The notes below the pieces were generated by a model. The model made no database searches. It worked only from the letters and a program-made list of their open reading frames with translations, and was not told the origin of the DNA. A stretch of DNA of 64,000 nucleotides from Taklimakanibacter sp050246735 (GTDB taxonomy: Bacteria > Pseudomonadota > Alphaproteobacteria > Rhizobiales > Aestuariivirgaceae): the NCBI GenBank assembly GCA_050246735.1, contig JBFWVM010000007.1:124001-188000 (forward strand). The letters run 5' to 3'. Shown here piece by piece: positions 1 through 8,694 of this stretch. The position numbers and the translations under genes are program-made. The number at the start of each line of letters is the position of its first letter. Position 1 is the first letter of the stretch.

Positions 1-176
1 CCATCCAGCGCATCGAGGCTTCGGGCGGTCGCGACCACATGGACGCCGGCCTCGACCAATGCCTTGAAGGCGGCGCGGCCGATGCCGCGGGACGCGCCGG
101 TCACCAGAATGATGCGGCCGTTGTGGTCAGCCAGGGATGCCTCTCTTTTCGCTTCCGTCCTCGGGTGCCGGGACAT
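1..176 (-). CDS. SDR family oxidoreductase, N-terminal part (runs off window start)
   Basis: Reading leftwards from ATG at 176, the frame stays open to the window edge and gives 58 residues. They contain the Rossmann dinucleotide-binding start IILVTGASRGIGRA followed by a second beta strand (VHVVATAR), the N-terminal signature of short-chain dehydrogenases/reductases. The start is preceded by a divergent intergenic region shared with the N-acetylglucosamine operon. Substrate cannot be told because the catalytic YxxxK half lies outside the window. A start closer to the Rossmann strand is possible. Confidence 0.8.
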   Translation of the reverse strand, partial: MSRHPRTEAKREASLADHNGRIILVTGASRGIGRAAFKALVEAGVHVVATARSLDALD

Positions 177-231
177 GCCGATAGGGCGGATGCGGCGTCC
201 GGTCAAGCTCTCGCAAGAGCGAGATAACAGA

Positions 232-285
232 ATACCAAAATAACACCACAATCTTTAATTTCCCTCTAAGGTATCGATTTGGTAT
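232..285. promoter_or_regulatory. Candidate GntR operator region of the GlcNAc operon
   Basis: In the AT-rich gap between divergent genes, ATACCAAA (232-239) and TTTGGTAT (278-285) form a perfect 8-base inverted repeat. A second GGTAT lies at 270-274, 11 bases before the one at 281-285, on the same face of the helix. A TATGAT box (283-288) overlaps the last half site. The GntR gene is the second gene downstream, so autoregulation and control of the operon is the natural inference. No binding data are available from sequence alone. Confidence 0.45.
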
Positions 286-306
286 GATGCAGGCAAGGAG
301 AATGGC

Positions 307-1194
307 GTGACCGGAAGGCTCTTCCTGGGGATCGATGGCGGCGGCACCAGATGCCGCGCCCGCATCAGGGCGGAAGACGGCGCGCTCAGGAGCGAGGCCG
401 TCGGCGGTCTTGCCAATATCTATTCGGACTTCGACGGTGCCTTGCGCACCATTCTGGCCACCGCGCGCGAGGCCTTGCGCCGGGCGGGTCTTTTCGACAT
501 CGGGCTCGAGCGGCTGCATGTGGGCCTGGGCCTCGCCGGCGTGATCACCGAGGAGGCGGCCGAGCGCGTGCGCCGGTCGGGCCTGCCCTTCGCCGCCTTC
601 AGCGTCGATGTCGATGCCTATATCGCCTGTCTCGGCGCCCATGACGGCCGCGACGGCGGCATCGTCATCGCCGGCACCGGTTCTGCCGGCCTGGCCCTGG
701 TCGGCGGCAAGCGTCATTGGCTCGGCGGCTGGGGCTTTCCTCTCGGCGACGACGGCTCGGGCGCCATTCTCGGCCGCGCCGCCCTGCGCCGCGCCGCCCT
801 CGCCTTCGACGGGATGATCGAGAGCTCGGCCCTGCTCGACGATCTCCTCGCCGGGTTCGGCCGCGACCGCCAGGCGCTCGGCGATTGGGCGCTGACCGCC
901 TTGCCGCGCGACTATGCGCGCTTCTCGCCGCGCATCTTCGCCGCCGCGGCCGCCGGCGACCGGCACGGTATCGCCCTTGTCGAGGAAGCCGCCACGGGCC
1001 TCGCCCTGATGGTCGAGGCGCTCCTCGCCCGCGGCGCACCCTCGATCGCGCTCATCGGCGGCCTGGCGCGGCCGGTCATGCCCTATCTTCCGGAGCGGCT
1101 GCGCCGGCACCTGATCGAGCCGCGCCGCGACCCGCTCGACGGCGCCATCATGATGGCGCGCCGCGCCGCCGGCCTCGAGAACTGGAGCACATGA
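307..1194 (+). CDS. N-acetylglucosamine kinase, BadF/BadG/BcrA/BcrD ATPase family
   Basis: 295 residues of the acetate/sugar kinase-Hsp70-actin fold. Phosphate-binding motifs are visible: LGIDGGGTRCRARI near residue 8, IVIAGTGSAGLAL near 120, and FPLGDDGSGAILG near 145. The likely reaction is ATP-dependent phosphorylation of GlcNAc to GlcNAc-6-P in the cytoplasm, which the downstream NagA and deaminase would process. GTG start at 307 is chosen because AAGGAG lies just upstream at 295-300; an ATG at 302 is followed directly by a stop. First gene of a five-gene coupled operon; its TGA overlaps the next ATG. The related sugar could also be glucosamine, but the neighbours favour GlcNAc. Confidence 0.85.
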   Translation: MTGRLFLGIDGGGTRCRARIRAEDGALRSEAVGGLANIYSDFDGALRTILATAREALRRAGLFDIGLERLHVGLGLAGVITEEAAERVRRSGLPFAAFSVDVDAYIACLGAHDGRDGGIVIAGTGSAGLALVGGKRHWLGGWGFPLGDDGSGAILGRAALRRAALAFDGMIESSALLDDLLAGFGRDRQALGDWALTALPRDYARFSPRIFAAAAAGDRHGIALVEEAATGLALMVEALLARGAPSIALIGGLARPVMPYLPERLRRHLIEPRRDPLDGAIMMARRAAGLENWST

Positions 1195-1955
1195 GCGGCC
1201 CCGATGCGATCTTCGACCGCGCCCGCATCGCCGGGGCGAATCCGGCGCCGCTCTATCGTCAGCTCAAGAAGCTCGTGACCGAGGCGATCGCGCAAGGCCG
1301 TCTCGCCAATGACGAGGCCATCCCGGCCGAGCGCGACCTCGCCAGAAGGCTCGGCATTTCGCGCGTCACCGTGCGCAAGGCCTTCGCCGATCTCGTGGCC
1401 GAAGGCGTGCTGGTGCAGCGTCGGGGCTCCGGCACCTACGTGGCGCCGAGGCCACCGCATATCGAGCAGCCGCTGTCGCGGCTCACCAGCTTCACCGAGG
1501 ACATGCACCTGCGCGGCATCACCACCGACGCCGACTGGCTCGACCGCTCGATCGCGCTGCCGACGCCGGAGGAATCGCTCGTGCTGGCGCTGTCGCCGGG
1601 CGAGAAGGTCACGCGGCTCGACCGCCTGCGCCGCGCCGACGGCAAGCCGCTCGCCATCGAGCGGGCCGCCATCCCGCATCGCCTTCTGCCCGATCCGGAT
1701 TTTCCCGGCGCGTCGCTCTATGCGGCGCTCGCCGCGCGCGGCCTGCGCCCGGTCCGGGCGCTGCAGCGCCTCCATGCCGTGGCGCTCACCGCCGGCGAGG
1801 GCGAGCTGCTCGGCCTGCCGGCAGGCAGCCCCGCCCTCTTCATCCAGCGCGTCTCCTATCTGGCCGACGGCCGCATCGTGGAATTCACGCGCTCGCGCTA
1901 TCGCGGCGACTCCTATGATTTCGTCGCCGAGCTCCATCTCGCGGCGGGATCATGA
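1191..1955 (+). CDS. GntR family regulator, HutC/NagR-like
   Basis: 254 residues. An N-terminal winged helix (ERDLARRLGISRVTVRKAF, about residues 45-63, then the wing RRGSGTYVAPRP) is followed by a UTRA-type effector domain ending at residue 254. This is the architecture of NagR/DasR repressors, whose ligands are amino-sugar phosphates. The ATG at 1191 overlaps the kinase TGA (ATGA), so the regulator is translationally coupled to the genes it probably controls. Candidate operators lie upstream of the kinase at 232-285. The frame is open far upstream of 1191, but that stretch is the complementary reading of the kinase gene. Confidence 0.88.
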   Translation: MSGPDAIFDRARIAGANPAPLYRQLKKLVTEAIAQGRLANDEAIPAERDLARRLGISRVTVRKAFADLVAEGVLVQRRGSGTYVAPRPPHIEQPLSRLTSFTEDMHLRGITTDADWLDRSIALPTPEESLVLALSPGEKVTRLDRLRRADGKPLAIERAAIPHRLLPDPDFPGASLYAALAARGLRPVRALQRLHAVALTAGEGELLGLPAGSPALFIQRVSYLADGRIVEFTRSRYRGDSYDFVAELHLAAGS

Positions 1956-2953
1956 CCACAACCCCGACCCACATGGCGCGCGAGACCGCCGAGGCCCCGG
2001 AAGCCGTGGCGCGCATGCTCGCCGCCAATGCCGCGGCGCTGGCCGAGCTCGGCCGGCTCTATGCCGCGCGCCGGCCGAGCCATATCGTCACCTGCGCCAG
2101 AGGGTCGTCCGATTGCGCCGCTTCCTATTTCAAATATCTGGTCGAGATCACTCTCGGCCTCCCCTGCTGCTCGCTCGGCGCGTCCGTCGTCTCGGTCTAT
2201 GGCGCGCGGCTCGCTTTGCGCGACACGCTGCTCCTCACCATTTCGCAGTCGGGCAGGAGCCCCGACATCCTCGCCTTCCAGGCCGAGGCGAAGCGTGCCG
2301 GCGTTCCCACTCTCGCCGTGACCAACACCGAAAATTCGCCCCTGGCCCGGGAGGCAGATCTCTGCCTGCCGCTCTGCGCCGGTGTCGAGCGGAGCGTGGC
2401 CGCGACCAAGAGCTTCATCGCTTCCGCCGCGATGGCGGCGGGGCTCGCCGCGGCGGCGAGCGGCGATGCCGGGCTTTCCGATGCCCTGCAGGCGCTGCCC
2501 GAAGATCTCGGCAAGGCCCTCGCTTTGCGCTGGAGCGACGTCGAGGACCTTCTGGCGCGGTCGCGGTCTTCCTTCGTGCTCGGCCGCGGCCCCTCCCTGC
2601 CGATGGCGCAGGAGGCCGCGCTCAAGCTCAAGGAGACGGGAGGCCTTCACGCCGAGGCCTATTCCGCCGCCGAGGTGCTGCATGGCCCGATGGAGCTGGT
2701 GAGCGAGGGATTTCCGGTGCTCGTCTTTTCGCCGCGGGACCAGGCCTTGGCCACCACGCACGAGACGGCCACGCGTCTCGGCGAGGCCGGTGCCCATGTG
2801 ATCGCTCCCGACTATGCCGCCACCCGGCATCCCCTGCTCGATCCCATCTCGTTCATCCAGACCTTCTACGGCAGCGCCGAGCGCATCTCCCGGCGCCGCG
2901 GGCGCGATCCCGACCGGCCGCGGCTCCTCAAGAAGGTGACGGAGACCCGATGA
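1952..2953 (+). CDS. SIS-domain glucosamine-6-phosphate deaminase (NagB-II type)
   Basis: 333 residues with two SIS sugar-isomerase domains and no glutaminase domain, so it is not GlmS. Visible motifs are VTCARGSSDCAASYFKYL, LLTISQSGRSPDIL and RSVAATKSFI in the first half, and EAALKLKETGGLHAEAYSA in the second, close to the GlmS isomerase active-site segment. The expected reaction is conversion of glucosamine-6-P to fructose-6-P and ammonia, the last step after NagA. Overlaps the regulator stop by four bases (ATGA at 1952) and is overlapped by nagA. AgaS-like deaminase/isomerase is the alternative. Confidence 0.85.
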   Translation: MTTTPTHMARETAEAPEAVARMLAANAAALAELGRLYAARRPSHIVTCARGSSDCAASYFKYLVEITLGLPCCSLGASVVSVYGARLALRDTLLLTISQSGRSPDILAFQAEAKRAGVPTLAVTNTENSPLAREADLCLPLCAGVERSVAATKSFIASAAMAAGLAAAASGDAGLSDALQALPEDLGKALALRWSDVEDLLARSRSSFVLGRGPSLPMAQEAALKLKETGGLHAEAYSAAEVLHGPMELVSEGFPVLVFSPRDQALATTHETATRLGEAGAHVIAPDYAATRHPLLDPISFIQTFYGSAERISRRRGRDPDRPRLLKKVTETR

Positions 2954-4095
2954 CCCGCTTCGCCCTCAAAGGCGCCCGCCTGTTCGACGGCGAGGCCTTC
3001 CACGACGGGAAGGCGGTGGTGATCGCCGGCGGCCGGATCGAGGAGATCGTGCCCGAATCCGGGCTCGCCGGCGGCGTTCCGGTGGTCCACCTTGCGGGCG
3101 GCATCCTGGCGCCGGGCTTCATCGACGTGCAGGTGAATGGCGGCGGCGGCGTCCTGCTCAACGAGCGCCCCTCGGTCGCCGTCGTCCGCCGCATGGCGGA
3201 TGCCTTCCGCGCCTTCGGCACCACGAGCCTGCTGCCGACCGTGATTACCGACGCCCCGGACGTCATCCGGCAGGCGGCCGATGCCGTCGCGGCGGCGCGC
3301 TCGCAGGGCGTCCCGGGCATCATCGGCATCCATATCGAAGGCCCGTTCATCGATCCCCGCCGCGCCGGCGCGCATCCGCCCCAGCATATCCGGCCCATCG
3401 CGCCGGACGACGTCGCCTGGCTCAAGGGCCTCGACTGCGGCATCGTGCTCCTGACCGTGGCGCCCTCGCATGTGACGCCCGAGACCATCCGCGACCTGAC
3501 TGAGGCCGGCATCATCGCCTCTCTCGGCCATTCCGAGGCGACGGCAAGGGAGGCGCAGAGCGCTCTCGCCGCCGGCGCCCGCGGCTTCACCCACCTCTTC
3601 AATGCCATGAGCCCGTTGCAGGCGCGCGAGCCCGGTATGGTGGGCGCAGCCCTCGCCGATCCTTCGAGCTTCTGCGGCGTCATCGCCGATGGCCACCATG
3701 TCCATCCGCTCGGCCTGCGGGTGGCGCTCGAAGCGAAACCGAAAGGCCGCCTTTTCCTCGTGACCGACGCGATGCCGCCGGCCGCGGGCGGGCCGCCCGG
3801 CTTTATGCTTCAGGGCCGTCGGGTGACCGCCCGCAATGGTCGCCTCGAGCTCGACGACGGGACGCTCGCCGGCTCGCTCCTCACCATGGACGAGGCGGTG
3901 CGCTTCTGCGTCACTGCACTGGCTCTCGACCTCGCCGAAGCCTTGCGCATGGCTTCGCTCCATCCGGCAGCCTTCCTGAAGATCGACGGCGAACTGGGTC
4001 GCCTGGCGCCGGGCTTCCGCGCTAATCTCGTGCATCTGACGGACGCGCTCGCCGTCACCCGCACATGGATCGACGGAGTGGCCTTTTCCCGATGA
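2950..4095 (+). CDS. nagA: N-acetylglucosamine-6-phosphate deacetylase
   Basis: 381 residues of the amidohydrolase fold. Motifs in order: GFIDVQVNGGGGVLLNE near residue 60, IHIEGPFIDPRRAGAH near 130 (metal-binding Glu), SLGHSEAT near 195 and FTHLFNAMSPL near 217 (metal-binding His), VIADGHHVHPLGLR near 245 and LVTDAMPPAAG near 270 (catalytic Asp). It removes acetate from GlcNAc-6-P to give GlcN-6-P for the upstream deaminase. ATG at 2950 overlaps the deaminase TGA; the long open frame upstream of it is only the shifted reading of earlier genes. Length matches the family. Confidence 0.93.
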   Translation: MTRFALKGARLFDGEAFHDGKAVVIAGGRIEEIVPESGLAGGVPVVHLAGGILAPGFIDVQVNGGGGVLLNERPSVAVVRRMADAFRAFGTTSLLPTVITDAPDVIRQAADAVAAARSQGVPGIIGIHIEGPFIDPRRAGAHPPQHIRPIAPDDVAWLKGLDCGIVLLTVAPSHVTPETIRDLTEAGIIASLGHSEATAREAQSALAAGARGFTHLFNAMSPLQAREPGMVGAALADPSSFCGVIADGHHVHPLGLRVALEAKPKGRLFLVTDAMPPAAGGPPGFMLQGRRVTARNGRLELDDGTLAGSLLTMDEAVRFCVTALALDLAEALRMASLHPAAFLKIDGELGRLAPGFRANLVHLTDALAVTRTWIDGVAFSR

Positions 4096-4946
4096 AGCTG
4101 AAACTTGCCGGTCGCATCAGCCAGGGCAGCGGCCGGGTGAACGAGGATGCCGCGGGCTTCATCGGCGAGCCCGACGACGTCCGGGCCGCCTGGGTCCTCG
4201 ACGGCGTGACCGGCATCAACGAGGCGAGCCTCGGGCTCGCCGGAAGCGACGCGCAATGGTTCGTCGCCCGCATCGACGCGCATTTGCGCGCCCTGATGCC
4301 CGGGGTGCGCGACGTCGGGACACTCATGCAGGCTCTCGTCGATCGCCTGGTCGAGGATCAGGCCGAAGCATCGAAGCGCGCGGCCCTGCCCGACGCCTAT
4401 GATCCGCCGGCCGCCTGCATCGCCGCCTTGTGCCGGATCGGATCGGACTGGCATGCCTTTCGCCTCGGCGATTGCCGGCTCCTGGCGCGCGACGGCACGG
4501 ACTTCCGGCGCATCGTCGATTTCGCCAATGACGATTTCGATCATTGGATCACGGCTGAGGCCCGGCGCCTGCGCGCCGACGGAATGCTCGACATCGCCGC
4601 GATCTCGGACCGGCTGCGGCCGGCACTCTTCGCCAATCGCCGGCGCCGCAACCGGCCGGGCGGCTATGGCGTGATCGAGGCGGACCCGGCCTGCCTTGCT
4701 TTCGTCGAGCACATGCCGCTGGCCGATCCGGTCTCGGCGCTCATGGCCAGCGACGGCTTCTTCCGCCTCGTCGACCACTATGGGGAGTTGTCGGAGGATG
4801 AGCTCCTGGTGCGAGCCTGCCGCGAGGGCGGGATCGCGGCGCTCCATGACCGGCTGCGCGCGATCGAGAAGGCCGATCCGGACTGTACGAGATTTCCGCG
4901 CTTCAAGCCGGCGGACGACGCCAGCGCTATAGCCCTCGAGGCGTAA
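4092..4946 (+). CDS. PP2C-like serine/threonine phosphatase domain protein in GlcNAc operon
   Basis: 284 residues. The protein carries a recognisable set of PP2C metal-binding motifs: GRVNEDAAG (about residue 15), WVLDGVTG (about 36), FRLGDCRLLA (about 122), LMASDGFFRL (about 218) and DDASAIALEA at the C terminus. It lacks a signal peptide or membrane segment and is probably cytoplasmic. It is coupled to nagA by an ATGA overlap, so it is co-translated with the amino-sugar catabolic enzymes. Substrate unknown: it may act on a phosphoprotein or have been recruited to a small sugar phosphate. No partner kinase is in the window. Confidence 0.78.
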   Translation: MKLKLAGRISQGSGRVNEDAAGFIGEPDDVRAAWVLDGVTGINEASLGLAGSDAQWFVARIDAHLRALMPGVRDVGTLMQALVDRLVEDQAEASKRAALPDAYDPPAACIAALCRIGSDWHAFRLGDCRLLARDGTDFRRIVDFANDDFDHWITAEARRLRADGMLDIAAISDRLRPALFANRRRRNRPGGYGVIEADPACLAFVEHMPLADPVSALMASDGFFRLVDHYGELSEDELLVRACREGGIAALHDRLRAIEKADPDCTRFPRFKPADDASAIALEA

Positions 4947-4956
4947 ACGGGAACGG

Positions 4957-6291
4957 TCAGGCGCCGCCCGCCGTCGCCGGCCGCAAGGCCCGGCGGCCGA
5001 GGCTGTGATAGACGAACGGCGTCCGGGCGATATCGGCGATCGAATAGAGGTTGCGCAGGTCGACCATCACCGGCGCGCGCATGCCGCGCGCCAGCCTGAC
5101 GAGATCGAGGCCGCGGAATTCGTTCCATTCGGTGAGCAGGACGGCGGCATCCGCATCCGTGGCGGCGTCATAGGGCGTCTCCGCCCAGTCGATCCCGGCA
5201 AAGGCGCCGTTGCCGCTGTTGCGCACCACCGGATCATAGGCGACGACCGCGGCCTTGGCCTGGGTCAGGGCCGGGATGAGATCGAGGGCCGGCGCGTCGC
5301 GCAGATCGTCGGTCTCGGCCTTGAAGGCCAGTCCCAGTATGGCGATGCGCTTTCCCGCGACACTGCCGTCGAGCGCAGTCGCTACTCGCGCGAAGAGCGA
5401 CGCCTTACGCCTGTCGTTGGCGCCGACCACCGCTTCGATGAGGCTCAACGGCGCCTCGGCCTCGCGCGCGGTGGCGGCGAGAGCGCGCGTATCCTTGGGA
5501 AAGCACGATCCGCCGAAGCCCGGCCCCGGATGAAGGTAATGGTGGCCGATGCGCTTGTCGTGGCCGATGCCCTTGGCGACGACGGCGATGTCGCCGCCGA
5601 CCTTCTCGCAGAGATCGGCGAGCTGGTTGATGAAAGCGAGGCGCATCGCGAGATAGCCGTTCGCGGCATATTTGATGAGCTCGGCCGATTCGAAATCGGT
5701 GAAGATGAGCGGCACGCCGGTCATGGTGATCGGCTGATAGATCTTGCGCAAGGTGTCCTGGGCGCGCTTCGATTCGCTGCCGACGACGATCCGGTCGGGA
5801 TGCAGGAAGTCCTCGACCGCCGAGCCCTCGCGCAGGAACTCCGGATTGGCGGCGACGTCGAATTCGGCGTCGGGCCTGAGCTCACGGATCTGCGCCTTGA
5901 GCTTGCGCGCGGTACCGACCGGCACGGTGGATTTGGTGATGATGACGGAATAGCCCTCGAGCGCTCCGGCGATCTGGCTCGCCGCCTGATGCACATAGGC
6001 GAGGTCGGCGGCATCGTCGCCACGCCGGGTCGGCGTCGAGACGGCGATGAAGACCGCCTCCGCCTGGGCGACCGCCGACGGGAGATCGGCGGTGAAATGC
6101 AGGCGCCCGGCGCGCACGTTGGAATGGACGAGCGTGTCGAGGCCGGCCTCGTGAATGGGAATCCGGCCGGCATCGAGATCGGTGATGCGCGCCCTGTCCT
6201 GGTCGACGCAGAACACGTCGAAGCCGAATTCGGCAAGACAGGCGCCAGAGACCAAGCCGACATAGCCGGCTCCGATGACAGCTATTTTCAT
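4957..6291 (-). CDS. ugd: UDP-glucose 6-dehydrogenase
   Basis: 444 residues. N-terminal NAD-binding motif MKIAVIGAGYVGLVSGACLA, the central dimerisation helix region, and the catalytic cysteine motif GFGGSCFPKDTRAL (about residues 257-270). It oxidises UDP-glucose to UDP-glucuronate for acidic polysaccharides. It ends 10 bases from the convergent PP2C gene, leaving no room for a separate terminator. Start at 6291 gives the Rossmann strand right at the N terminus, as usual for the family. It fits the surrounding glycosyltransferase genes. Confidence 0.95.
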   Translation of the reverse strand: MKIAVIGAGYVGLVSGACLAEFGFDVFCVDQDRARITDLDAGRIPIHEAGLDTLVHSNVRAGRLHFTADLPSAVAQAEAVFIAVSTPTRRGDDAADLAYVHQAASQIAGALEGYSVIITKSTVPVGTARKLKAQIRELRPDAEFDVAANPEFLREGSAVEDFLHPDRIVVGSESKRAQDTLRKIYQPITMTGVPLIFTDFESAELIKYAANGYLAMRLAFINQLADLCEKVGGDIAVVAKGIGHDKRIGHHYLHPGPGFGGSCFPKDTRALAATAREAEAPLSLIEAVVGANDRRKASLFARVATALDGSVAGKRIAILGLAFKAETDDLRDAPALDLIPALTQAKAAVVAYDPVVRNSGNGAFAGIDWAETPYDAATDADAAVLLTEWNEFRGLDLVRLARGMRAPVMVDLRNLYSIADIARTPFVYHSLGRRALRPATAGGA

Positions 6292-6364
6292 GCGATGCGA
6301 TGCCCGTCCCTGCGCTCGAGGATTGTAGCTCGTCCCTAGACGACTGCCGGACGGGACGCAAGTT

Positions 6365-7510
6365 TCACGCGGCGGCCATGGCTTTCATGTTGGCGGCCGC
6401 CACTGCATAGCCCCCGGCCGCCCCGTCGATGAAATGGAAATGGTCGCGGGCGAAGGGGTTGGGGACGAAGCAGGTCATCAGCGCCGAGCTCTGGCGGTGC
6501 AGGCCGTAGCGGCAGAGCCCGTGCGATGCAGCCTCGCGCAGGCGCTCTTCCAGCCGCGCGACGCGCTCGGGTGCTATGTCCACGGTGAGCTTGAGGCCGT
6601 CGTCGAACTTGCGGAAGTCGGTATTCCGGGCGACGTCGCTCTTGTAGACGGCGGCATCGAACCGGCCGACCTTCGCATTGGTGCGGAAGACCAGCCAGCC
6701 GGCGAGGCTTTCGGCCAGGATATGGAGCTTGCGCGCCAGGAGAGAGCCCCGCCGCGAGGCCAGCGCCTCATAGTTCAGGCCCTTGGGCGGAAAGCCGAAT
6801 TTGCGTGGCACCGGCAGTCCGGCCGCGGCCTCGCCGCCGACGATGCCGATGATGTCGTCGACGAGCCTGGAGAACTCCGCGCCGCGGTCCTGGCCGGCAG
6901 GCGTCACGATGATCGAGACGATCTCGCCGTTCTTCGCCGCGATCGGATCCCAGCGGCACGACAGCCCGGTGAGATCGGGGCGTGACCCGGCCGGGGCCGC
7001 GGGCACGCCGTATCTGCCCGCCTTCATCTGGGCCTCGGCCCAGTTGGCGCCGCCGCCGGCGAACATGGCATAGGTGACATGCGGGCTCGCCTGGAAGCGG
7101 GCGACCCTTACGTCATGTCCATGATTGCGGATATCGCTCATCGGAACGACCGCGGCCCTGAGCTCGAGGCCGAGATCCTCCCTGACCCAGACCTGCGTCG
7201 CCGCCAGCGCCCCGCGCGTCCTCGCGGCCGCATCGGGCGGTATCGCGAGGAGCGCGCCGTCGCCGCCGAAGACGAACGGTATGCGGCCGCTGCCTACCGC
7301 GTTGAGCACGGCCGAGATCACGCTGACGCCCGCCACGTTGACCGCCTTGTATTCGCCGCGTTCGATGGCACGCGTCGAGCTCACGATATCCGCGGTCGCG
7401 AGCGACCAGTCGACGGGCAGAGGCGCATAGTTGCGCTCGTCGGCCACGCCCGAGAATTCGCTGAATGTCGGCAGGCTCTCGAAGAACCCGCCTGCGTCCG
7501 CATCGCTCAT
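6365..7510 (-). CDS. DUF3095 family protein, cyclase-like
   Basis: 381 residues that I recognise as DUF3095, a family distantly related to class III nucleotide cyclases. Cyclase-like elements are WSLATADIVSSTRAI (about residues 36-50, equivalent to the first metal-binding strand) and PFVFGGDGALLAIP (about 78-91, equivalent to the second). It has no transmembrane segment. Catalytic activity is not established for the family as far as I know, so I call it cyclase-like only. It precedes ugd in the same direction with a 73-base gap. Two further genuine-looking cyclases lie at 10295-12034 and 26128-27456. Confidence 0.75.
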   Translation of the reverse strand: MSDADAGGFFESLPTFSEFSGVADERNYAPLPVDWSLATADIVSSTRAIERGEYKAVNVAGVSVISAVLNAVGSGRIPFVFGGDGALLAIPPDAAARTRGALAATQVWVREDLGLELRAAVVPMSDIRNHGHDVRVARFQASPHVTYAMFAGGGANWAEAQMKAGRYGVPAAPAGSRPDLTGLSCRWDPIAAKNGEIVSIIVTPAGQDRGAEFSRLVDDIIGIVGGEAAAGLPVPRKFGFPPKGLNYEALASRRGSLLARKLHILAESLAGWLVFRTNAKVGRFDAAVYKSDVARNTDFRKFDDGLKLTVDIAPERVARLEERLREAASHGLCRYGLHRQSSALMTCFVPNPFARDHFHFIDGAAGGYAVAAANMKAMAAA

Positions 7511-7614
7511 GGCCGGAAGGCTAGCATGGCGCGGCGGACTTTTGCGATAAAGCCGGCGTGACCGTCCCCGGCGCGTGATTGACGTCGCGGCGGAAGGCCG
7601 TCATAGGCAGACAG

Positions 7615-8694
7615 GTGAAGATCGCCTTCTATGCACCGCTCAAGTCTCCCGATCATCCGGTCCCGTCCGGAGACCGGCAGATGGGCCGCCTGCTCATGCA
7701 GGCCCTCGTCCGGAGCGGCTTCGATGTCGAGCTTGCGAGCCGCCTGCGCGCCTTCCGGGCCGAGCCTGGCCCTCAAGAAGACCTGCGGCGCGAGGCTCAT
7801 GCCGAAAAGATCCGGCTGGCGCGGGAATGGGCGCTGGGCGGAAAGCCGGATATGTGGTTCACCTATCATCTCTACTACAAGGCTCCCGACCTCATCGGCC
7901 CCGGCCTCGCGCGCGAATGGCATATCCCCTATGTGACGGCGGAGGCCTCCTATGCCGGCAAGCGCGACCGTCAGGGCTGGGCCGCGGCGCAGGCGCTGGT
8001 GCGCGAGGCCGTCGGCCAGGCGCATGTCAATCTCTGCTTCACCGACCGCGACCGTCCCGGGCTCGAGACTGCGGCGCCGCATGCGCGCTTCGCGTCGCTC
8101 TCGCCCTTCATCGACACTTCGGCCTATGAGCGCGTCGCATCCCTCCCGCCGGGCCCGAGGCTGGTGACGGTCGCGATGATGCGCAAGGGCGACAAGCTCG
8201 CGAGCTTCGCCATGCTCGCCGAGGCGCTCATGCTCATCGCCGACCTGCGCTGGCATCTGACGGTGATCGGCGACGGCCCGATGCGCGCCGAGACGGTCTC
8301 CCTCTTCGCCGGACTCCCTGCCGGTCGAATCGACTGGCAGGGCGAGCTGCCGGCGGACTCGGTGCCGGCGGCGCTCCGCGCGGGCGGCATCTATGTATGG
8401 CCGGGCTGCGGCGAGGCCTATGGCCTCGCCTATCTCGAAGCCCAGGCCGCCGGCATGCCGGTCGTGGCGCAGGCGACCGCCGGCGTTCCGGCCGTGGTGC
8501 GGCACGGGAGGACCGGGTTGCTGACGCCCGAAGGCGACGTCGCGGCGTTCGCCGCGGCGATCCGCGCGCTGCTCGCCGACGACGCCAGGCGCGAGGCCTA
8601 TGGCCGGGCGGCGCGCGCTTTCGTCCTCGAGGAGCGCTCGCTGCGGCTCGCCGCCCTGAAGCTCGGCCTCATCCTCCGGAGCGCCGCGTCATGA
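7615..8694 (+). CDS. Glycosyltransferase family 4 protein
   Basis: 359 residues of GT-B fold. The N-terminal strand KIAFYAPLKSPDHPVPSGDRQ has the usual nucleotide-sugar transferase loop; the C-terminal half has the GT4 donor-site run VWPGCGEAYGLAYLEAQAAG followed by MPVVAQATAGVPAVV, with the E-x7-E spacing. It probably transfers a sugar to a cell-surface glycan. GTG at 7615 is chosen because it puts the first beta strand at the N terminus; a TTG 36 bases upstream is possible but adds a basic tail. The deacetylase-like gene overlaps its stop (ATGA). Confidence 0.83.
   Translation: MKIAFYAPLKSPDHPVPSGDRQMGRLLMQALVRSGFDVELASRLRAFRAEPGPQEDLRREAHAEKIRLAREWALGGKPDMWFTYHLYYKAPDLIGPGLAREWHIPYVTAEASYAGKRDRQGWAAAQALVREAVGQAHVNLCFTDRDRPGLETAAPHARFASLSPFIDTSAYERVASLPPGPRLVTVAMMRKGDKLASFAMLAEALMLIADLRWHLTVIGDGPMRAETVSLFAGLPAGRIDWQGELPADSVPAALRAGGIYVWPGCGEAYGLAYLEAQAAGMPVVAQATAGVPAVVRHGRTGLLTPEGDVAAFAAAIRALLADDARREAYGRAARAFVLEERSLRLAALKLGLILRSAAS

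Noticed and set aside
177..306. A small gene in the gap before the GlcNAc kinase
   Set aside because: The ATG at 302 is followed by a stop two codons later and the rest is AT-rich without a ribosome-site-linked frame; it reads as a promoter/operator region.
4947..4956. Terminator between the convergent PP2C and ugd genes
   Set aside because: Only ten bases separate the stops, and I see no stem-loop there.
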